A DNA stretch of 35,052 nt from Planctomycetaceae bacterium (GCA_015490875.1 WFWZ01000242.1:1-35052), one strand, 5' to 3'; shown: positions 24,629 to 33,751, counted from the stretch's first letter. Numbers and translations: made by a program. Notes: generated by a model not told the origin, from the sequence alone.

Positions 24629-24871
24629 ATGAAAGAAGGCATTCACCCCAAGTACTATGAAACGAAGGTGACATGCGGTTGCGGCAACTCTTTCGTGACC
24701 GGCGGCACCAAGCCCGAGTTGAAGGTTGACATCTGTAATATGTGCCACCCGTTCTACACGGGAAAACTCAAGTACGTCGACACGGCGGGCCGGATCGAGA
24801 AGTTCCAGAAGAAGTTCGCTGCCGGCACCTACGCCAGCTTGCAGTCACCCAAGAAAAAGAAAAAGCGTTGA
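24629..24871 (+). CDS. rpmE: 50S ribosomal protein L31 (zinc-binding form)
   Basis: This 80-residue protein starts [20 protein letters not shown], typical of bL31. It has the zinc-type cysteines Cys16 and Cys18 plus [11 protein letters not shown] (CxxC), and [14 protein letters not shown] near the end, with a Lys-rich tail. ATG 24629 with GGA 5 nt upstream gives the family N-terminus. The zinc-bound form is usually made when zinc is sufficient. It leads a translation cluster with prfA 140 nt downstream. Confidence 0.95.
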   Translation: MKEGIHPKYYETKVTCGCGNSFVTGGTKPELKVDICNMCHPFYTGKLKYVDTAGRIEKFQKKFAAGTYASLQSPKKKKKR

Positions 24872-25011
24872 CCTCACTCCCAGAGGCGGTCGGGTGGACG
24901 CGGGCAGTCCGGAGGCCCTCTTCTGATTTCGGTCCATCTCCGGGGGTTTTCTGCGCCGGCGCGCCGGGTGACGCGGTTGGGCGAATGGGTTGGAGCCGTT
25001 GAACGGACACG

Positions 25012-26088
25012 ATGCGAGATACGTTGGAAGAGAAACTGGCGAGGTACCAGGAGCTGGAGCGGTTGATGACCGATCCGGAGGTCCTTGCGGACTCGCAACG
25101 CCTCGCCGAAGTCGCGCGCGAACACGGCATGCTCGCTCGTCTGGCGACGAAGTACCAGACCTTCAAACGTCTGACCGATGAGATCGCTCAAGCCAACACC
25201 ATGCTTCAAAGCAGCGATCCGGAGGAGCGGGAGTTGGCCGAGCTAGAGCTCCCCGAACTCAAGGAGCGGCGCGAAGCGGTCTGGAACGATCTGCTCGATC
25301 TGACCGTCGGGGGCGAAGACGCTGCGCGGCGCCGGTGCGTGATGGAGATTCGGGCGGGCGCCGGAGGGGACGAGGCGGCGTTGTTCGCTCGCGACCTCTA
25401 TGAGATGTACCGGCGCTTCGGCGAATCGCAAGGCTGGAAAGTCGAGGTGATGGGGGCCAACGCCACCGAGTTGGGAGGTTTCAAAGAGATCACGCTCGCG
25501 TTCACCGGCGAAGGCACCTACCGAATGCTGCAGTACGAAAGTGGCGGCCATCGCGTCCAGCGCGTGCCCGAAACGGAAGCACAAGGGCGCATCCACACGT
25601 CGGCCGCCACTGTTGCTGTCCTTCCCGAACCCGAGGATGTCGAAGTTGAACTCAAACCCGATGACTACCGCAAAGACATCTTTCACGCCAGTGGACCGGG
25701 AGGCCAGCACGTCAACAAAACGGCCTCGGCGGTGCGACTGACTCACTACGAGACCGGAATCGTGGTCTCGATGCAGGACGAAAAGAGCCAGCATAAGAAC
25801 CTCGCCAAGGCTCTACGGATCCTCAAGTCGCGTATCTATGAGCACCGGCGGCGACAGCAACATGAAGAACGTGCGGCCGAGCGAAAATCGCTGGTGGGGA
25901 GCGGCGATCGGAGCCAGCGCATCCGGACGTACAACTTTCCACAAAACCGAGTCACCGACCATCGCATCAATCTCACGCTTTACAAGCTCGATCAGATTCT
26001 CGCCGGAGATCTCCATCCCCTCCTCGATGCCCTCATCGAACACGACCGGCAACAATATCGAGACGCCATGGGCGCCTTCGATTCCTGA
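25012..26088 (+). CDS. prfA: Peptide chain release factor 1
   Basis: This 358-residue factor reads UAA and UAG stop codons and triggers release of the finished peptide. The GGQ motif is at 230-232 in [20 protein letters not shown], and the stop-codon-reading PxT tripeptide is PET at 186-188 in [14 protein letters not shown]. This marks RF1, not RF2 (SPF). Domain 1 (about 1-95) is a helical bundle ([20 protein letters not shown]). ATG 25012 fits the family start. It is followed 32 nt later by prmC, whose product methylates Gln232 of this protein. Confidence 0.96.
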   Translation: MRDTLEEKLARYQELERLMTDPEVLADSQRLAEVAREHGMLARLATKYQTFKRLTDEIAQANTMLQSSDPEERELAELELPELKERREAVWNDLLDLTVGGEDAARRRCVMEIRAGAGGDEAALFARDLYEMYRRFGESQGWKVEVMGANATELGGFKEITLAFTGEGTYRMLQYESGGHRVQRVPETEAQGRIHTSAATVAVLPEPEDVEVELKPDDYRKDIFHASGPGGQHVNKTASAVRLTHYETGIVVSMQDEKSQHKNLAKALRILKSRIYEHRRRQQHEERAAERKSLVGSGDRSQRIRTYNFPQNRVTDHRINLTLYKLDQILAGDLHPLLDALIEHDRQQYRDAMGAFDS

Positions 26089-26120
26089 TCCCGACCCGTC
26101 TGCTCGAACGACCCTCGCTC

Positions 26121-27005
26121 ATGACCAGTCCGTCGGAACCTTGGACCATCGGCCGGCTGCTCCAGTGGACCACTTCTCACCTCCGAGACAAAGGTTCCGA
26201 TTCGCCGCGACTGGAGGCGGAAGTGCTTTTGGCTCAGGCCCGAAATTGCTCACGCGTCGAGCTGTACACTGCTTACGATGAGATCGCGGACGAGGCGCTA
26301 CGAGCTCGGTTTCGCGAGCTGGTTCGCAAGCGGCTTGCCGGCACGCCCGTCGCCTACCTCGTCGGTTACCGCGAGTTCTACTCGCTGACGTTCGAAGTCA
26401 CCCCCGACGTGCTCATCCCTCGCCCCGAAACCGAGCATGTCGTGTTGAGACTCTTGGAGTTGGCGAGTGCTCGAGAAACCGAGGGACCGGTGCGGGTCGC
26501 CGATCTGGGAACCGGCAGCGGAATCCTGGCGGTTTGTGCCGCGAAGTACTTGGGACATGCCGAAGTCGTTGCAGTCGATCGCAGCGCTGCCGCACTTCAG
26601 GTCGCTCGGCGGAACATCGAACGCCACGGCGTGCAAGACCGAGTGAAACTTCTCCAAAGCGACTGGTTCGAGCAGCTCGAGACAGAACCGCCCTTCGATT
26701 TCATTATGGCCAACCCACCTTACGTCAGCCGGGCGGAATTCGAAGCGCTGCCTCCAGAAGTGCGCGAACAAGAGCCGACCGAGGCGCTTGTCAGCGATGA
26801 AGAGGGCCTTGCCGACACGCGGCGGATCGCCGAAGCATCTCCCGCGTACCTCGCTGCCGACGGCTGGCTCATCCTTGAGACCAGCCCCATGCTGGCTGGC
26901 CGCGTCGCCGAGCTTCTGAATTCATGCGGCTTCGAACAAGTCTCCATCGAGAAAGACTTGGCAAAGCATGACCGGGTAGTGAGCGGCAAGAAACGGACGA
27001 CGTAG
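26121..27005 (+). CDS. prmC: Release factor glutamine methyltransferase
   Basis: This 294-residue enzyme uses SAM to methylate the GGQ glutamine of release factors. The N-terminal helical domain (about 1-85: PWTIGRLLQWTTSHLRDKG, SPRLEAEVLLAQA) is followed by RPETEHVVLRLLE, the Rossmann motif VADLGTGSGILAVCAAKY and the catalytic NPPY in FIMANPPYVSRAEFEALPP. ATG 26121 gives the usual start. It sits just after prfA in the order common to many bacteria. The C-terminus (DRVVSGKKRTT) is complete. Confidence 0.95.
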   Translation: MTSPSEPWTIGRLLQWTTSHLRDKGSDSPRLEAEVLLAQARNCSRVELYTAYDEIADEALRARFRELVRKRLAGTPVAYLVGYREFYSLTFEVTPDVLIPRPETEHVVLRLLELASARETEGPVRVADLGTGSGILAVCAAKYLGHAEVVAVDRSAAALQVARRNIERHGVQDRVKLLQSDWFEQLETEPPFDFIMANPPYVSRAEFEALPPEVREQEPTEALVSDEEGLADTRRIAEASPAYLAADGWLILETSPMLAGRVAELLNSCGFEQVSIEKDLAKHDRVVSGKKRTT

Positions 27006-27022
27006 TCGTCGCGGCCGACTAC
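27002..27022. terminator. Inverted repeat between prmC and the EF-G paralogue, possible shared terminator
   Basis: GTAGTCG (27002-27008) and CGACTAC (27016-27022) with a 7-nt loop overlap both stop codons of two convergent genes only 13 nt apart. There is no T-run on the plus strand (TCTTCTTCTT only), so termination activity is uncertain. Confidence 0.35.
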
Positions 27023-29112
27023 TCTTCTTCTTCCTCGAGTTTGGCCTTGGCAATGATCTCCTGCTGCACGTTGGGCGGCATGACGTCGTAATGGCTGAAC
27101 TCCATCGAGTAACTCCCCTGCCCTCCCGTCATGCTCGAGAGCGTTCTCGCGTACGTAGTCACCGAACGCAGCGGGACTTCAGCGTGGACCGTCTGGAGGT
27201 TGCCGCCGGCCGAGTCGCTTCCCAATACCCGACCGCCCCGGCCCGACATGTCGCTGTAGACGTCTCCCACGAAGTCCTCGGGGACGGTGACGTCGAGTTT
27301 CACGATCGGCTCGAGCAAGCACGGCTTGGCTTCGAGGAACACGTTACGGAAGACCATCGAGCCGGCCGTCTTGAAGGCGGTTTCCGAACTGTCGACCGGG
27401 TGATGTTTGCCGAAGTGAACTTCGACGCAGACGTCTTGCACCTGATAACCGGCGATCACTCCCTTCGCCATCCGTTCCTTAAACCCTTTTTCCACCGCCG
27501 GCATGAAGTTGCCGGGAATCACGCCGCCGACGATCGAATCGATCCAAAGGAAGTTATGCGTTTCGTCGTAGTGGTACTCCTTCATCTGCGGGAAGCGATC
27601 CTTGGTCGCGAACTCTTCGATGTTGGTGCCTCGCGGAAGAGGCCACATGCGAATGTGCACTTCGCCGAATTGTCCGCGTCCGCCGGTTTGCTTCTTGTGC
27701 CGATACGAGCCTTCGGCCGGTGCTTGAATGGTTTCGCGGAAGGGGATCTTGGGTTCTTTGGTTTCGACTTCCAGCTTGTCGCGTCGAGCCAGACGCTCCT
27801 GGATGATCGTCAAATGGAGTTCGCTCATGCCGGTCATCACCAGTTCTTTGGTCTGGGGGTCGCGATCGAGCCGGAATGTGGGGTCTTCCTCGACGACCTT
27901 GTTGAGGGCCGCCGAGAGCTTCGTTTCGTCCCCGCGACTCTTGGGCGACACTGCCAGGCCGACCATCGGCGTTGGGAACTCGATCGGCGGCAGCTCATAT
28001 TCGCCCAGGATCGAGTTGGTATGAAGGTCTTCCATCTTGGCGACCGCCACGATCTCGCCCGGACCGGCCGCATCGATCTGTTCGGTATCGGCTGCTTGAA
28101 CGCGCAAGAGCGGACCCATCTTGACCGGCTTGCGCGCCGTCGAGACCGGCACCATGTCGTCCTTCTTGAGCGTTCCGCTGTAGATGCGGACGAAGCTCAG
28201 CTTTTGAACAAACGGGTCGATGCGAGTCTTGAAGACGCGAGCGACCAGCGGTCCGTCGGGATCGGGTTCGACTGTGACCTCCTCGCCTTCCTTCTTTGCC
28301 GAGATCGGCCGGTCGGCCGGCGAGACGCCACAAAGTGCCACGGCATCGAGGAGTTCCGTGACGCCGATTCCTTTCTTGCCCGAGCAGCAAAGGATGGGAA
28401 TAAGGGTTCCCGCGGCAACTGCCTGACCGATCAGCTTCCCGAGTTCCTCCTCGCTGAGTTCCTCGCCCTCGAGATACCGTTCCATGGCCGCTTCGTCCGC
28501 TTCGACGATCGATTCGATGAGCGGGCCGTGAATTTCAGCCGGATCGATGAGAGCTCCGCTCGTGTCGTCGGGAACCTGGAGTGTACTGGCGACGCCTCGG
28601 AAGTCTCCACCCTGCCCCAGCGGCACATTCAACAAGACGCACCGGCTCCCCCACATCTCCTGAATGGAGGAGACCAGCGCCGGAAAATCGATGTTGTCTG
28701 CATCCATGCGGTTGATGACGATCATCCTTGCCAATCCCTGCTTTCCCGCTTCGTCGAAGACACGCCGGGTGTTGACTTCGATGCCCGATTGAGCGTTGAT
28801 CACGATGATCGCGTTATCGACGCCGGCCAACGCACAGATCGTCTGACCGATGAAGTCAGGGTAGCCGGGGGTGTCGAAGGCATGAAAGAACTTGCCGCCG
28901 TGGCGGAAATGAGTGAGCGTCGATTCGATCGAGTACTTGTGCTTCTTTTCCTCCGGATCGAAATCGCAGATGCTCGTCTCATCATCGACACTCGGGTTGG
29001 CGTTGACCGCTCCGGTCGTCACGAGCATCTGGTCGACGAGCGTCGTCTTGCCGGTCGAACCGTGCCCGCAAAGCGCGATGTTGCGAATGTCCGCCACCTT
29101 TGCTTTTGCCAT
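27019..29112 (-). CDS. Elongation factor G-like translational GTPase (variant paralogue)
   Basis: This 697-residue protein has all five EF-G domains: the GTPase (1-280), OB domain II (about 295-390), domain III (SRGDETKLSAALNKVVEEDP, MTGMSELHL), domain IV (YRHKKQTGGRGQFGEVHI) and V (VTVPEDFVGDVYSDMSGRGG). The GTPase centre departs from standard EF-G: the P-loop is GHGSTGKT (16-23) rather than GHIDAGKT, switch I lacks RGITI, and the G3 motif is DTPGY (80-84) with Tyr in place of catalytic His; G4 is NRMD. These mark the EF-G-like/EF-G2 group, so it is unlikely to be the housekeeping FusA. ATG 29112 has AAGGAAGGA 8 nt upstream; ATG 29142 is a weaker start. Its special role is unknown. Confidence 0.9.
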   Translation of the reverse strand: MAKAKVADIRNIALCGHGSTGKTTLVDQMLVTTGAVNANPSVDDETSICDFDPEEKKHKYSIESTLTHFRHGGKFFHAFDTPGYPDFIGQTICALAGVDNAIIVINAQSGIEVNTRRVFDEAGKQGLARMIVINRMDADNIDFPALVSSIQEMWGSRCVLLNVPLGQGGDFRGVASTLQVPDDTSGALIDPAEIHGPLIESIVEADEAAMERYLEGEELSEEELGKLIGQAVAAGTLIPILCCSGKKGIGVTELLDAVALCGVSPADRPISAKKEGEEVTVEPDPDGPLVARVFKTRIDPFVQKLSFVRIYSGTLKKDDMVPVSTARKPVKMGPLLRVQAADTEQIDAAGPGEIVAVAKMEDLHTNSILGEYELPPIEFPTPMVGLAVSPKSRGDETKLSAALNKVVEEDPTFRLDRDPQTKELVMTGMSELHLTIIQERLARRDKLEVETKEPKIPFRETIQAPAEGSYRHKKQTGGRGQFGEVHIRMWPLPRGTNIEEFATKDRFPQMKEYHYDETHNFLWIDSIVGGVIPGNFMPAVEKGFKERMAKGVIAGYQVQDVCVEVHFGKHHPVDSSETAFKTAGSMVFRNVFLEAKPCLLEPIVKLDVTVPEDFVGDVYSDMSGRGGRVLGSDSAGGNLQTVHAEVPLRSVTTYARTLSSMTGGQGSYSMEFSHYDVMPPNVQQEIIAKAKLEEEEE

Positions 29113-29187
29113 CGATGGGTTCCTTCCTTTTGGATCTGCCAATAACTGCTTTGGAATCTGTTAAGATGTCTGCTTTGACCGGCCTCG

Positions 29188-29943
29188 CTACGGGGCCTCG
29201 GTTCCTCCAACGCCGTTGGCGTGCTTCGACGCCTCGGCGATCTCGAGCAAGTCGGGAAGCGTTACCGTGCCCTCATAGAGGGCCCGTCCCACGATGCATC
29301 CGGCTACGCCGGTCCGAGTCAGTGCCGAGACATCTTCGAGGCTCGCGACGCCCCCCGAAGCGATCACCGGCCAAGGGGATTGCGCCGCCATGGCTGCCAT
29401 CGCCTCGAGGTTCGGACCAGCCAGCGTCCCGTCCCGGGCGATGTCGGTGTAGACGACCGCCGCCAACGGAAGCTCCCGGTGACGGTCGACCAAGGCCTCG
29501 ACGGTGAGAGGACTCGAGGCCTCCCAGCCCGAGATGGCGACGCGGCCGTCTCGGGCATCCACGCCGAGTACCAATCGGCCTGGATACCGCTTGGCCATCT
29601 CGGCAAACCAGTCAGGCCGCTCTACGGCAGCCGTTCCGATGACGACTTGAGCCGCTCCGGTCTCGAGCCACCCGGTGATCGCCGCTTCGGTGCGAATGCC
29701 ACCGCCGATTTGACAGGGGACGCTGCATTGGCGGATGATCGATGCGATGGCCGCCCGGTTGGCCCCTTCTCCGGTGCGAGCCCCGTCGAGGTCGACCAAG
29801 TGGAGCCGTTGGGCTCCCAATGCGCACCAGTGCTCGGCCATCGCCAGCGGATCGTCTCCGTAGACGGTCTCGGCAGCGAAATCGCCCTGTCGAAGCCGCA
29901 CGCATTTTCCGCCGCGAAGGTCGATGGCGGGCCAGATATCCAT
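29188..29943 (-). CDS. hisA: Phosphoribosylformimino-5-aminoimidazole carboxamide ribotide isomerase
   Basis: This 251-residue TIM-barrel enzyme catalyses the fourth step of histidine synthesis (ProFAR to PRFAR). MDIWPAIDLRGGKCVRLRQG carries catalytic Asp8; the second catalytic Asp is in YTDIARDGTLAGPN. The half-barrel pattern with QIGGGIR, VVIGTAAV and IASGGVASLED, and GRALYEG near the end, is typical. ATG 29943 gives the family start; the long upstream extension of the open frame is not HisA. It lies opposite hisH, and HisH with HisF takes the next step. HisA-like proteins also occur in C1-pathway cofactor synthesis, but this copy keeps histidine-type motifs. Confidence 0.93.
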   Translation of the reverse strand: MDIWPAIDLRGGKCVRLRQGDFAAETVYGDDPLAMAEHWCALGAQRLHLVDLDGARTGEGANRAAIASIIRQCSVPCQIGGGIRTEAAITGWLETGAAQVVIGTAAVERPDWFAEMAKRYPGRLVLGVDARDGRVAISGWEASSPLTVEALVDRHRELPLAAVVYTDIARDGTLAGPNLEAMAAMAAQSPWPVIASGGVASLEDVSALTRTGVAGCIVGRALYEGTVTLPDLLEIAEASKHANGVGGTEAP

Positions 29944-30134
29944 GGATCGCACCAGCACCCGATTTCCGAGGTGACGACTGCCGCAAAACTCGGAATATGA
30001 CAGAGAAAACCGGCTTCCGCAAGTAGCGAGCGGCACCTGCCCCGACCCGGCGTGGGCCGGTTCCCCCGCCTCCCTTACAATGCCGGTTTCCTCCGCGGAT
30101 GTTTGCGCAACCTTTCCAGCGAATAGGGCTGTCC

Positions 30135-30761
30135 ATGTCGGATGTGGTGATCGTCGACTACGGAATGGGAAACCTTCGCAGCGTCCAAAAGGCGCTCGAG
30201 CGCGTCGGTGCCGACGCCGTGATTTCGTCAGATCCTTCCCAGGTTGCCGACGCACGGCGGCTGGTTCTTCCTGGCGTCGGGGCGTTCGGAGACGCCATGC
30301 GGGAACTCCAGCAGCGGAAGTTGGTCGAGCCGATCCGACGCTTCTTGGATTCGCAGCGCCCGTTCCTGGGGATCTGCCTCGGACTTCAGTTGCTGTTCGA
30401 CTCGAGTGACGAAGGGGCCGAGGAATCGGGAGGTGCGGTGAGGGGCCTGGGGGTGCTACCGGGCCGTGTCGTTCGCTTTCCCGCGTCGGATCGGCACAAA
30501 GTCCCGCATATGGGATGGAATCAGGTCACCAGCTGCCAAGAGTCGCCACTCATGGTGAATATCGATACGTCGAGCTGGTTTTACTTTGTGCACTCCTACT
30601 ATGTCGTGCCCGAACGATCCGAGGATGTGTGGCTTGAGTCGGACTACATCGTCCCCTTTTGCGCGGCCGTTCGCCGAGGGGCCGTGCACGCGACGCAGTT
30701 CCATCCGGAAAAGAGCCAGCGAGTTGGTCTGAAGCTGCTGGCCAACTTCGTGACGCTGTGA
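30135..30761 (+). CDS. hisH: Imidazole glycerol phosphate synthase, glutamine amidotransferase subunit
   Basis: This 208-residue class I glutaminase supplies ammonia to HisF in the fifth step of histidine synthesis. MSDVVIVDYGMGNLRSVQKA opens the protein; the catalytic triad is Cys81 in GICLGLQLL, His190 in TQFHPEKS, and Glu192. PGVGAF, PHMGWN and FYFVHSYYV are further family motifs. ATG 30135 is preferred over 30099 because the family sequence begins there. It diverges from hisA across 191 nt, which may be a shared control region; no hisF is in the window. Confidence 0.95.
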   Translation: MSDVVIVDYGMGNLRSVQKALERVGADAVISSDPSQVADARRLVLPGVGAFGDAMRELQQRKLVEPIRRFLDSQRPFLGICLGLQLLFDSSDEGAEESGGAVRGLGVLPGRVVRFPASDRHKVPHMGWNQVTSCQESPLMVNIDTSSWFYFVHSYYVVPERSEDVWLESDYIVPFCAAVRRGAVHATQFHPEKSQRVGLKLLANFVTL

Positions 30762-30820
30762 TGGGAGAGTCAACCCCACCACCGTTCTTGCGACGAACAC
30801 GCTCACGGTTCATCTACGGG

Positions 30821-30977
30821 GTCTCTCGCAAAGCCGCAAAGGGCGCAAAGAAGTAGTAGACGACCGAACGACCTGCCTCTGCGTCACCGCGTCTCTGCGA
30901 GAAACTACCGTTTCGTGTATCTGAGGAGTCTCTCGCAGAGAGGAAGAGTCTCTCGCAAAGACGCCAAGGCGCAAAGA
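30821..30977 (+). repeat. Dispersed CTCGCAAAGACGC-type repeat pair
   Basis: GTCTCTCGCAAAGCCGCAAAGGGCGCAAAG-like text occurs at 30821-30850 and again at 30949-30977, with partial copies at 30928-30942 and an inverted GTCTCTGCGAGAAAC near 30891-30905. It fills the gap between hisH and the convergent lipoprotein gene and has no coding content. A related GGCACAGAGGGCACGGAG phrase lies at about 20955-20972, after xseB. Confidence 0.6.
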
Positions 30978-31042
30978 AAAAGCGGAACGCGCTCGCACGT
31001 TCCGCTCCTAATGAGACCGTCCAGGTTCCGTTCGCGGCTCGG

Positions 31043-31501
31043 CTACTTCTTCGCTTCTTCCTTCTTCTCGTCCTTTTTCTTCAGCTCATCTAGGCAGCCC
31101 TTGCAGCAGACGAAAACGTCTTTGCCGTCGACCTGCGTCTTGATCGGAACACCCATCGAGCCCAGAGGTTCGTCGCTGACGGGGCACGTCTTTTGCTTCT
31201 CGGCCAACGCCCGGTCCTCGGGCGACAGCTTGGCGAGATTCGCGGAGATCTTGTCACCGCCCGCATTGCCATGATCGTGATCGCCATGATCGTGATCACC
31301 ATGGTCGTGATCACCATGGTCATGTCCATCATGATCGTGGTCGTGACCATCGCCGTCGTGATCATGACCCTCGTGGTCGCCCTCAGCAGCGCCGCTTGTG
31401 TCGGCACTGCCGCCACCGCCCGCCGTGTCGTTCTTTTGACAACCCAGAGCGAGCGCCGCACAAAGGACCAAGGACGCCCCTACCCATTTCATCCACTGCA
31501 T
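31043..31501 (-). CDS. His/Asp-rich metal-binding lipoprotein with C-terminal CPVSD/CCxxC domain
   Basis: This 152-residue lipoprotein has a signal with lipobox ALALGC (Cys21) and a low-complexity linker. The segment at 43-78 has 14 His among Asp and Gly (repeats of GDHDH), a likely Zn/Cu/Ni-binding tract. The C-terminal domain (about 100-140) has CPVSDEPLGSMGVPI and VFVCCKGCLDELKK, like the YHS/TRASH metal-binding fold (Cys106, Cys132, Cys133, Cys136). ATG 31501 has GGAGG 8 nt upstream; the longer open frame to 31624 is spurious. The next gene upstream on this strand codes for a metal-efflux permease, so it may be a periplasmic metal buffer or chaperone for it (inference). Confidence 0.85.
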   Translation of the reverse strand: MQWMKWVGASLVLCAALALGCQKNDTAGGGGSADTSGAAEGDHEGHDHDGDGHDHDHDGHDHGDHDHGDHDHGDHDHGNAGGDKISANLAKLSPEDRALAEKQKTCPVSDEPLGSMGVPIKTQVDGKDVFVCCKGCLDELKKKDEKKEEAKK

Positions 31502-31757
31502 GATCGTTTCCTCCTTAGGTGGAACACAACAAAACACTGACTGGTTTTCGAGCCGCCTCCGGCCTAACGTATGGCTTTTCTTTCCCGGTGATGCAGGGCA
31601 AGCACCGGCACCGTCGCGGCTCATGGAAACGCGTTATCGTGCCTCGATTCCGACGAGGCAGACTCCTTTGCGGGGCATCGCTCACCCAAACCCCAACTCC
31701 AGTCTAGCCGCCACCGGCCGCCTGCGATAGCCGCCGCTCCTGCACTACGTTAGCTTC

Positions 31758-33008
31758 CTAGGCGGGGGTCGATTCGCTGGTGTCGGGTCGAGGCTGAAAG
31801 CCGGCCTGAGCGATCACTGATGCGAGACGTTCCCTGTCGGCCGTTCCGGCCACGATCGCCTCACCTGGTTCTAGTCGCACCTGAACGCTCTCGACACCTT
31901 CGGCCGCCTGCAGCGCCTTCTCCAGCCGCTGGGCACATGCCTGGCATTGCATCCCGTCGACGCCGATCGTGGTGACCGGAGTACCCTCCTCGGGCACGTG
32001 GCGCCGCCACCGCCGGCGGAGGTCGCCAACGGTTTGCCAGAGCAATAATCCCGCGAGGGCCGCCGCGGCCGCGTGCGACCACCACGCAAGGTGCTCATGC
32101 CCAGTGCCGACCGCGTCGGGGATGTACCCCGGAGCGATGAGCCAATCGAAGACCTGAGCGAGGCCGAGGCTGCCGAGGATGATCGTCGCCAAATAGATCG
32201 CCAATGTCCGGCCGCCGAACTCGCGGTAGATGGCGCCGACCGTCGCCACGTTCGTCGCCGGGCCCGCCATCAAGAAGACCAACGTGGCTCCCGTGGGAAA
32301 GCCGGCTTGCACCAACGCCGCACCGATGGGGACCGAGGCTGTCGCACAGACATAGAGTGGCACGGAGATTCCCAACGCGAAGAGGCTAGCTCCAAGTGTT
32401 CCCCATCGACTGAGGCTGGCCAGCCAGTGAGGCGGGATCAGTGTGCCGATGGCTGCCGACGCCACGATGCCGACGATGAGCCAAAAGCGGATCGAATCGA
32501 TGATCTCCAGCGCATGGTCGGCCATCTCCTTCCAAGAACGCGATCCTCCCAAAGGCTCGGCTGAACTACATCCCGCTGGGCCGTTGCCCTGCGAGGCGCC
32601 GTTGGTTTCCGGCACGAGCCAGTCGGTGATCCAGCCGCCCAGGAGTCCGGTCACAGCGGCCGCCGCCACTTTGAAGATGGCAAAGGGCCAACCTAAGAAC
32701 GAGGCGCTAACGAGGATCGAGTCGACACCGGTCTGCGGCGTGCTGATGAGAAACCCGACGGAAGCTCCCCGGCTCGCTCCATCTTTCCTCAAGCCGATCC
32801 CCGCCGGAACAACGCCGCACGAGCAAAGTGGGAGTGGCACTCCCAGCAGCACCGCCTTCACGACGCCCGCCGGCCCGCGCAGCCGACGGTGGATGAATCC
32901 TCGAGGCAGCAGGCCGTGGAGCAGTCCTGCGATGAAAGCTCCCAGCAGGAACCAGGGAGCCAACTTCGCCAAGATGACCCAGCATTCCCAGAGGAACTCG
33001 ATGACCAT
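31758..33008 (-). CDS. SO_0444-type Cu/Zn efflux permease with C-terminal HMA domain
   Basis: This 416-residue membrane protein of the DUF318/ArsP permease family has about eight membrane segments. The two halves carry PLPLCSCGVVPAG (Cys62, Cys64) and PLYVCATASVPIGAALVQAG with FLMAGPATNVATVGAI. A linker follows (about 325-345), then a heavy-metal-associated domain (about 348-412) with GMQCQAC (Cys355, Cys358) and the ferredoxin-like EGVESVQVRLEPGEAIV. This fits SO_0444-like exporters of Cu or Zn. ATG 33008 has GGAG 7 nt upstream and lies 13 nt after the stop of the DUF1080 gene, so those two are co-transcribed. The metal is inferred. Confidence 0.88.
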   Translation of the reverse strand: MVIEFLWECWVILAKLAPWFLLGAFIAGLLHGLLPRGFIHRRLRGPAGVVKAVLLGVPLPLCSCGVVPAGIGLRKDGASRGASVGFLISTPQTGVDSILVSASFLGWPFAIFKVAAAAVTGLLGGWITDWLVPETNGASQGNGPAGCSSAEPLGGSRSWKEMADHALEIIDSIRFWLIVGIVASAAIGTLIPPHWLASLSRWGTLGASLFALGISVPLYVCATASVPIGAALVQAGFPTGATLVFLMAGPATNVATVGAIYREFGGRTLAIYLATIILGSLGLAQVFDWLIAPGYIPDAVGTGHEHLAWWSHAAAAALAGLLLWQTVGDLRRRWRRHVPEEGTPVTTIGVDGMQCQACAQRLEKALQAAEGVESVQVRLEPGEAIVAGTADRERLASVIAQAGFQPRPDTSESTPA

Positions 33009-33021
33009 CCGCCTGCTCCGC

Positions 33022-33663
33022 TTACTTCAACTTGCGAACGCGGATGTTCTTGTAGTAGACGACGCTCTTGGGGTCGTGCGCCTGTAACGCGAACGTGCCC
33101 TCGTCGAGTTTCCTCGTGAAATCCTTCCCCGGCTTCTTGTCCGCCGGCTCGGTGTAGTCGACCACAACCTTGTCGTTGACTTTGATAATGATCCGTCGGC
33201 CTCGCACGATAATGGTTTCGGTGAACCACTCGTTGTCCGCCGCCGGCGCTTTGAAAACGTTGACCACGCCGTAAAGACTTCCCGTCCGCTTCGGATCACG
33301 ATGGGAGTTGTTCACCTGAGCCTCATAACCGTACTTCGGCCACCCTTCGTCTTGATAGCGTGTGTGAAAGTAGATGCCCGAGTTGCTTCCCGGCGTCGTC
33401 TTGACATCGACACGCAGCTCAAAATTGCGAAACGGCGCGTGCTTTCCAACGTAAAAGAGATGGCTGCGCGGGCCATGGCAGACGATCACTCCGTCTTCGA
33501 TCTTCCACGAGTCCCGATTCTCGCTCGCTTTCCAGCCGTTGAACGTCTTGCCATCCCACAGTTGGATCCAGCCCTCGCCTTCATCTTCGCCAGCCTGAAC
33601 CACGGGAAACCCGCTCACCAGTGCCGCCACTGAGAGTACGGCTGCCACCCATTGAGTCTTCAT
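33022..33663 (-). CDS. Secreted DUF1080 (3-keto-disaccharide hydrolase-like) protein
   Basis: This 213-residue protein has a signal peptide ([18 protein letters not shown], cleavage near VQA-G) and a single DUF1080 jelly-roll domain: [61 protein letters not shown] and [20 protein letters not shown], all standard. Family members hydrolyse 3-keto-glucosides or bind glycans, and planctomycetes carry many. ATG 33663 has GAGGA 8 nt upstream; the longer open frame to 33711 is less likely. It precedes the efflux permease by 13 nt on the same strand; the functional link is unclear. Confidence 0.9.
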   Translation of the reverse strand: MKTQWVAAVLSVAALVSGFPVVQAGEDEGEGWIQLWDGKTFNGWKASENRDSWKIEDGVIVCHGPRSHLFYVGKHAPFRNFELRVDVKTTPGSNSGIYFHTRYQDEGWPKYGYEAQVNNSHRDPKRTGSLYGVVNVFKAPAADNEWFTETIIVRGRRIIIKVNDKVVVDYTEPADKKPGKDFTRKLDEGTFALQAHDPKSVVYYKNIRVRKLK

Positions 33664-33751
33664 GGTCTGCTTCCTCATCGGTTGATACCTTGTCGATAGG
33701 CCCCTGGCCACGCACGTGATACCTCGGGGGCCCCTAGTGCGTGGGGACGCC

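Noticed and set aside
27091-29145. 684-codon plus-strand open frame opposite the EF-G gene
   Set aside because: Antisense shadow: the minus-strand protein has all EF-G motifs, and the plus-strand product is His/Arg/Asp-rich without recognisable features.
29188-29943. HisA-like enzyme of the C1/methanofuran pathway instead of true HisA
   Set aside because: Catalytic Asp8, the TDIARDGT motif and the divergent hisH neighbour fit histidine synthesis better.
31260-31390. GATCGTGATC-rich direct repeats as a possible regulatory or CRISPR-like array
   Set aside because: They are the in-frame codons for the GDHDH tract of the lipoprotein; there are no spacers.
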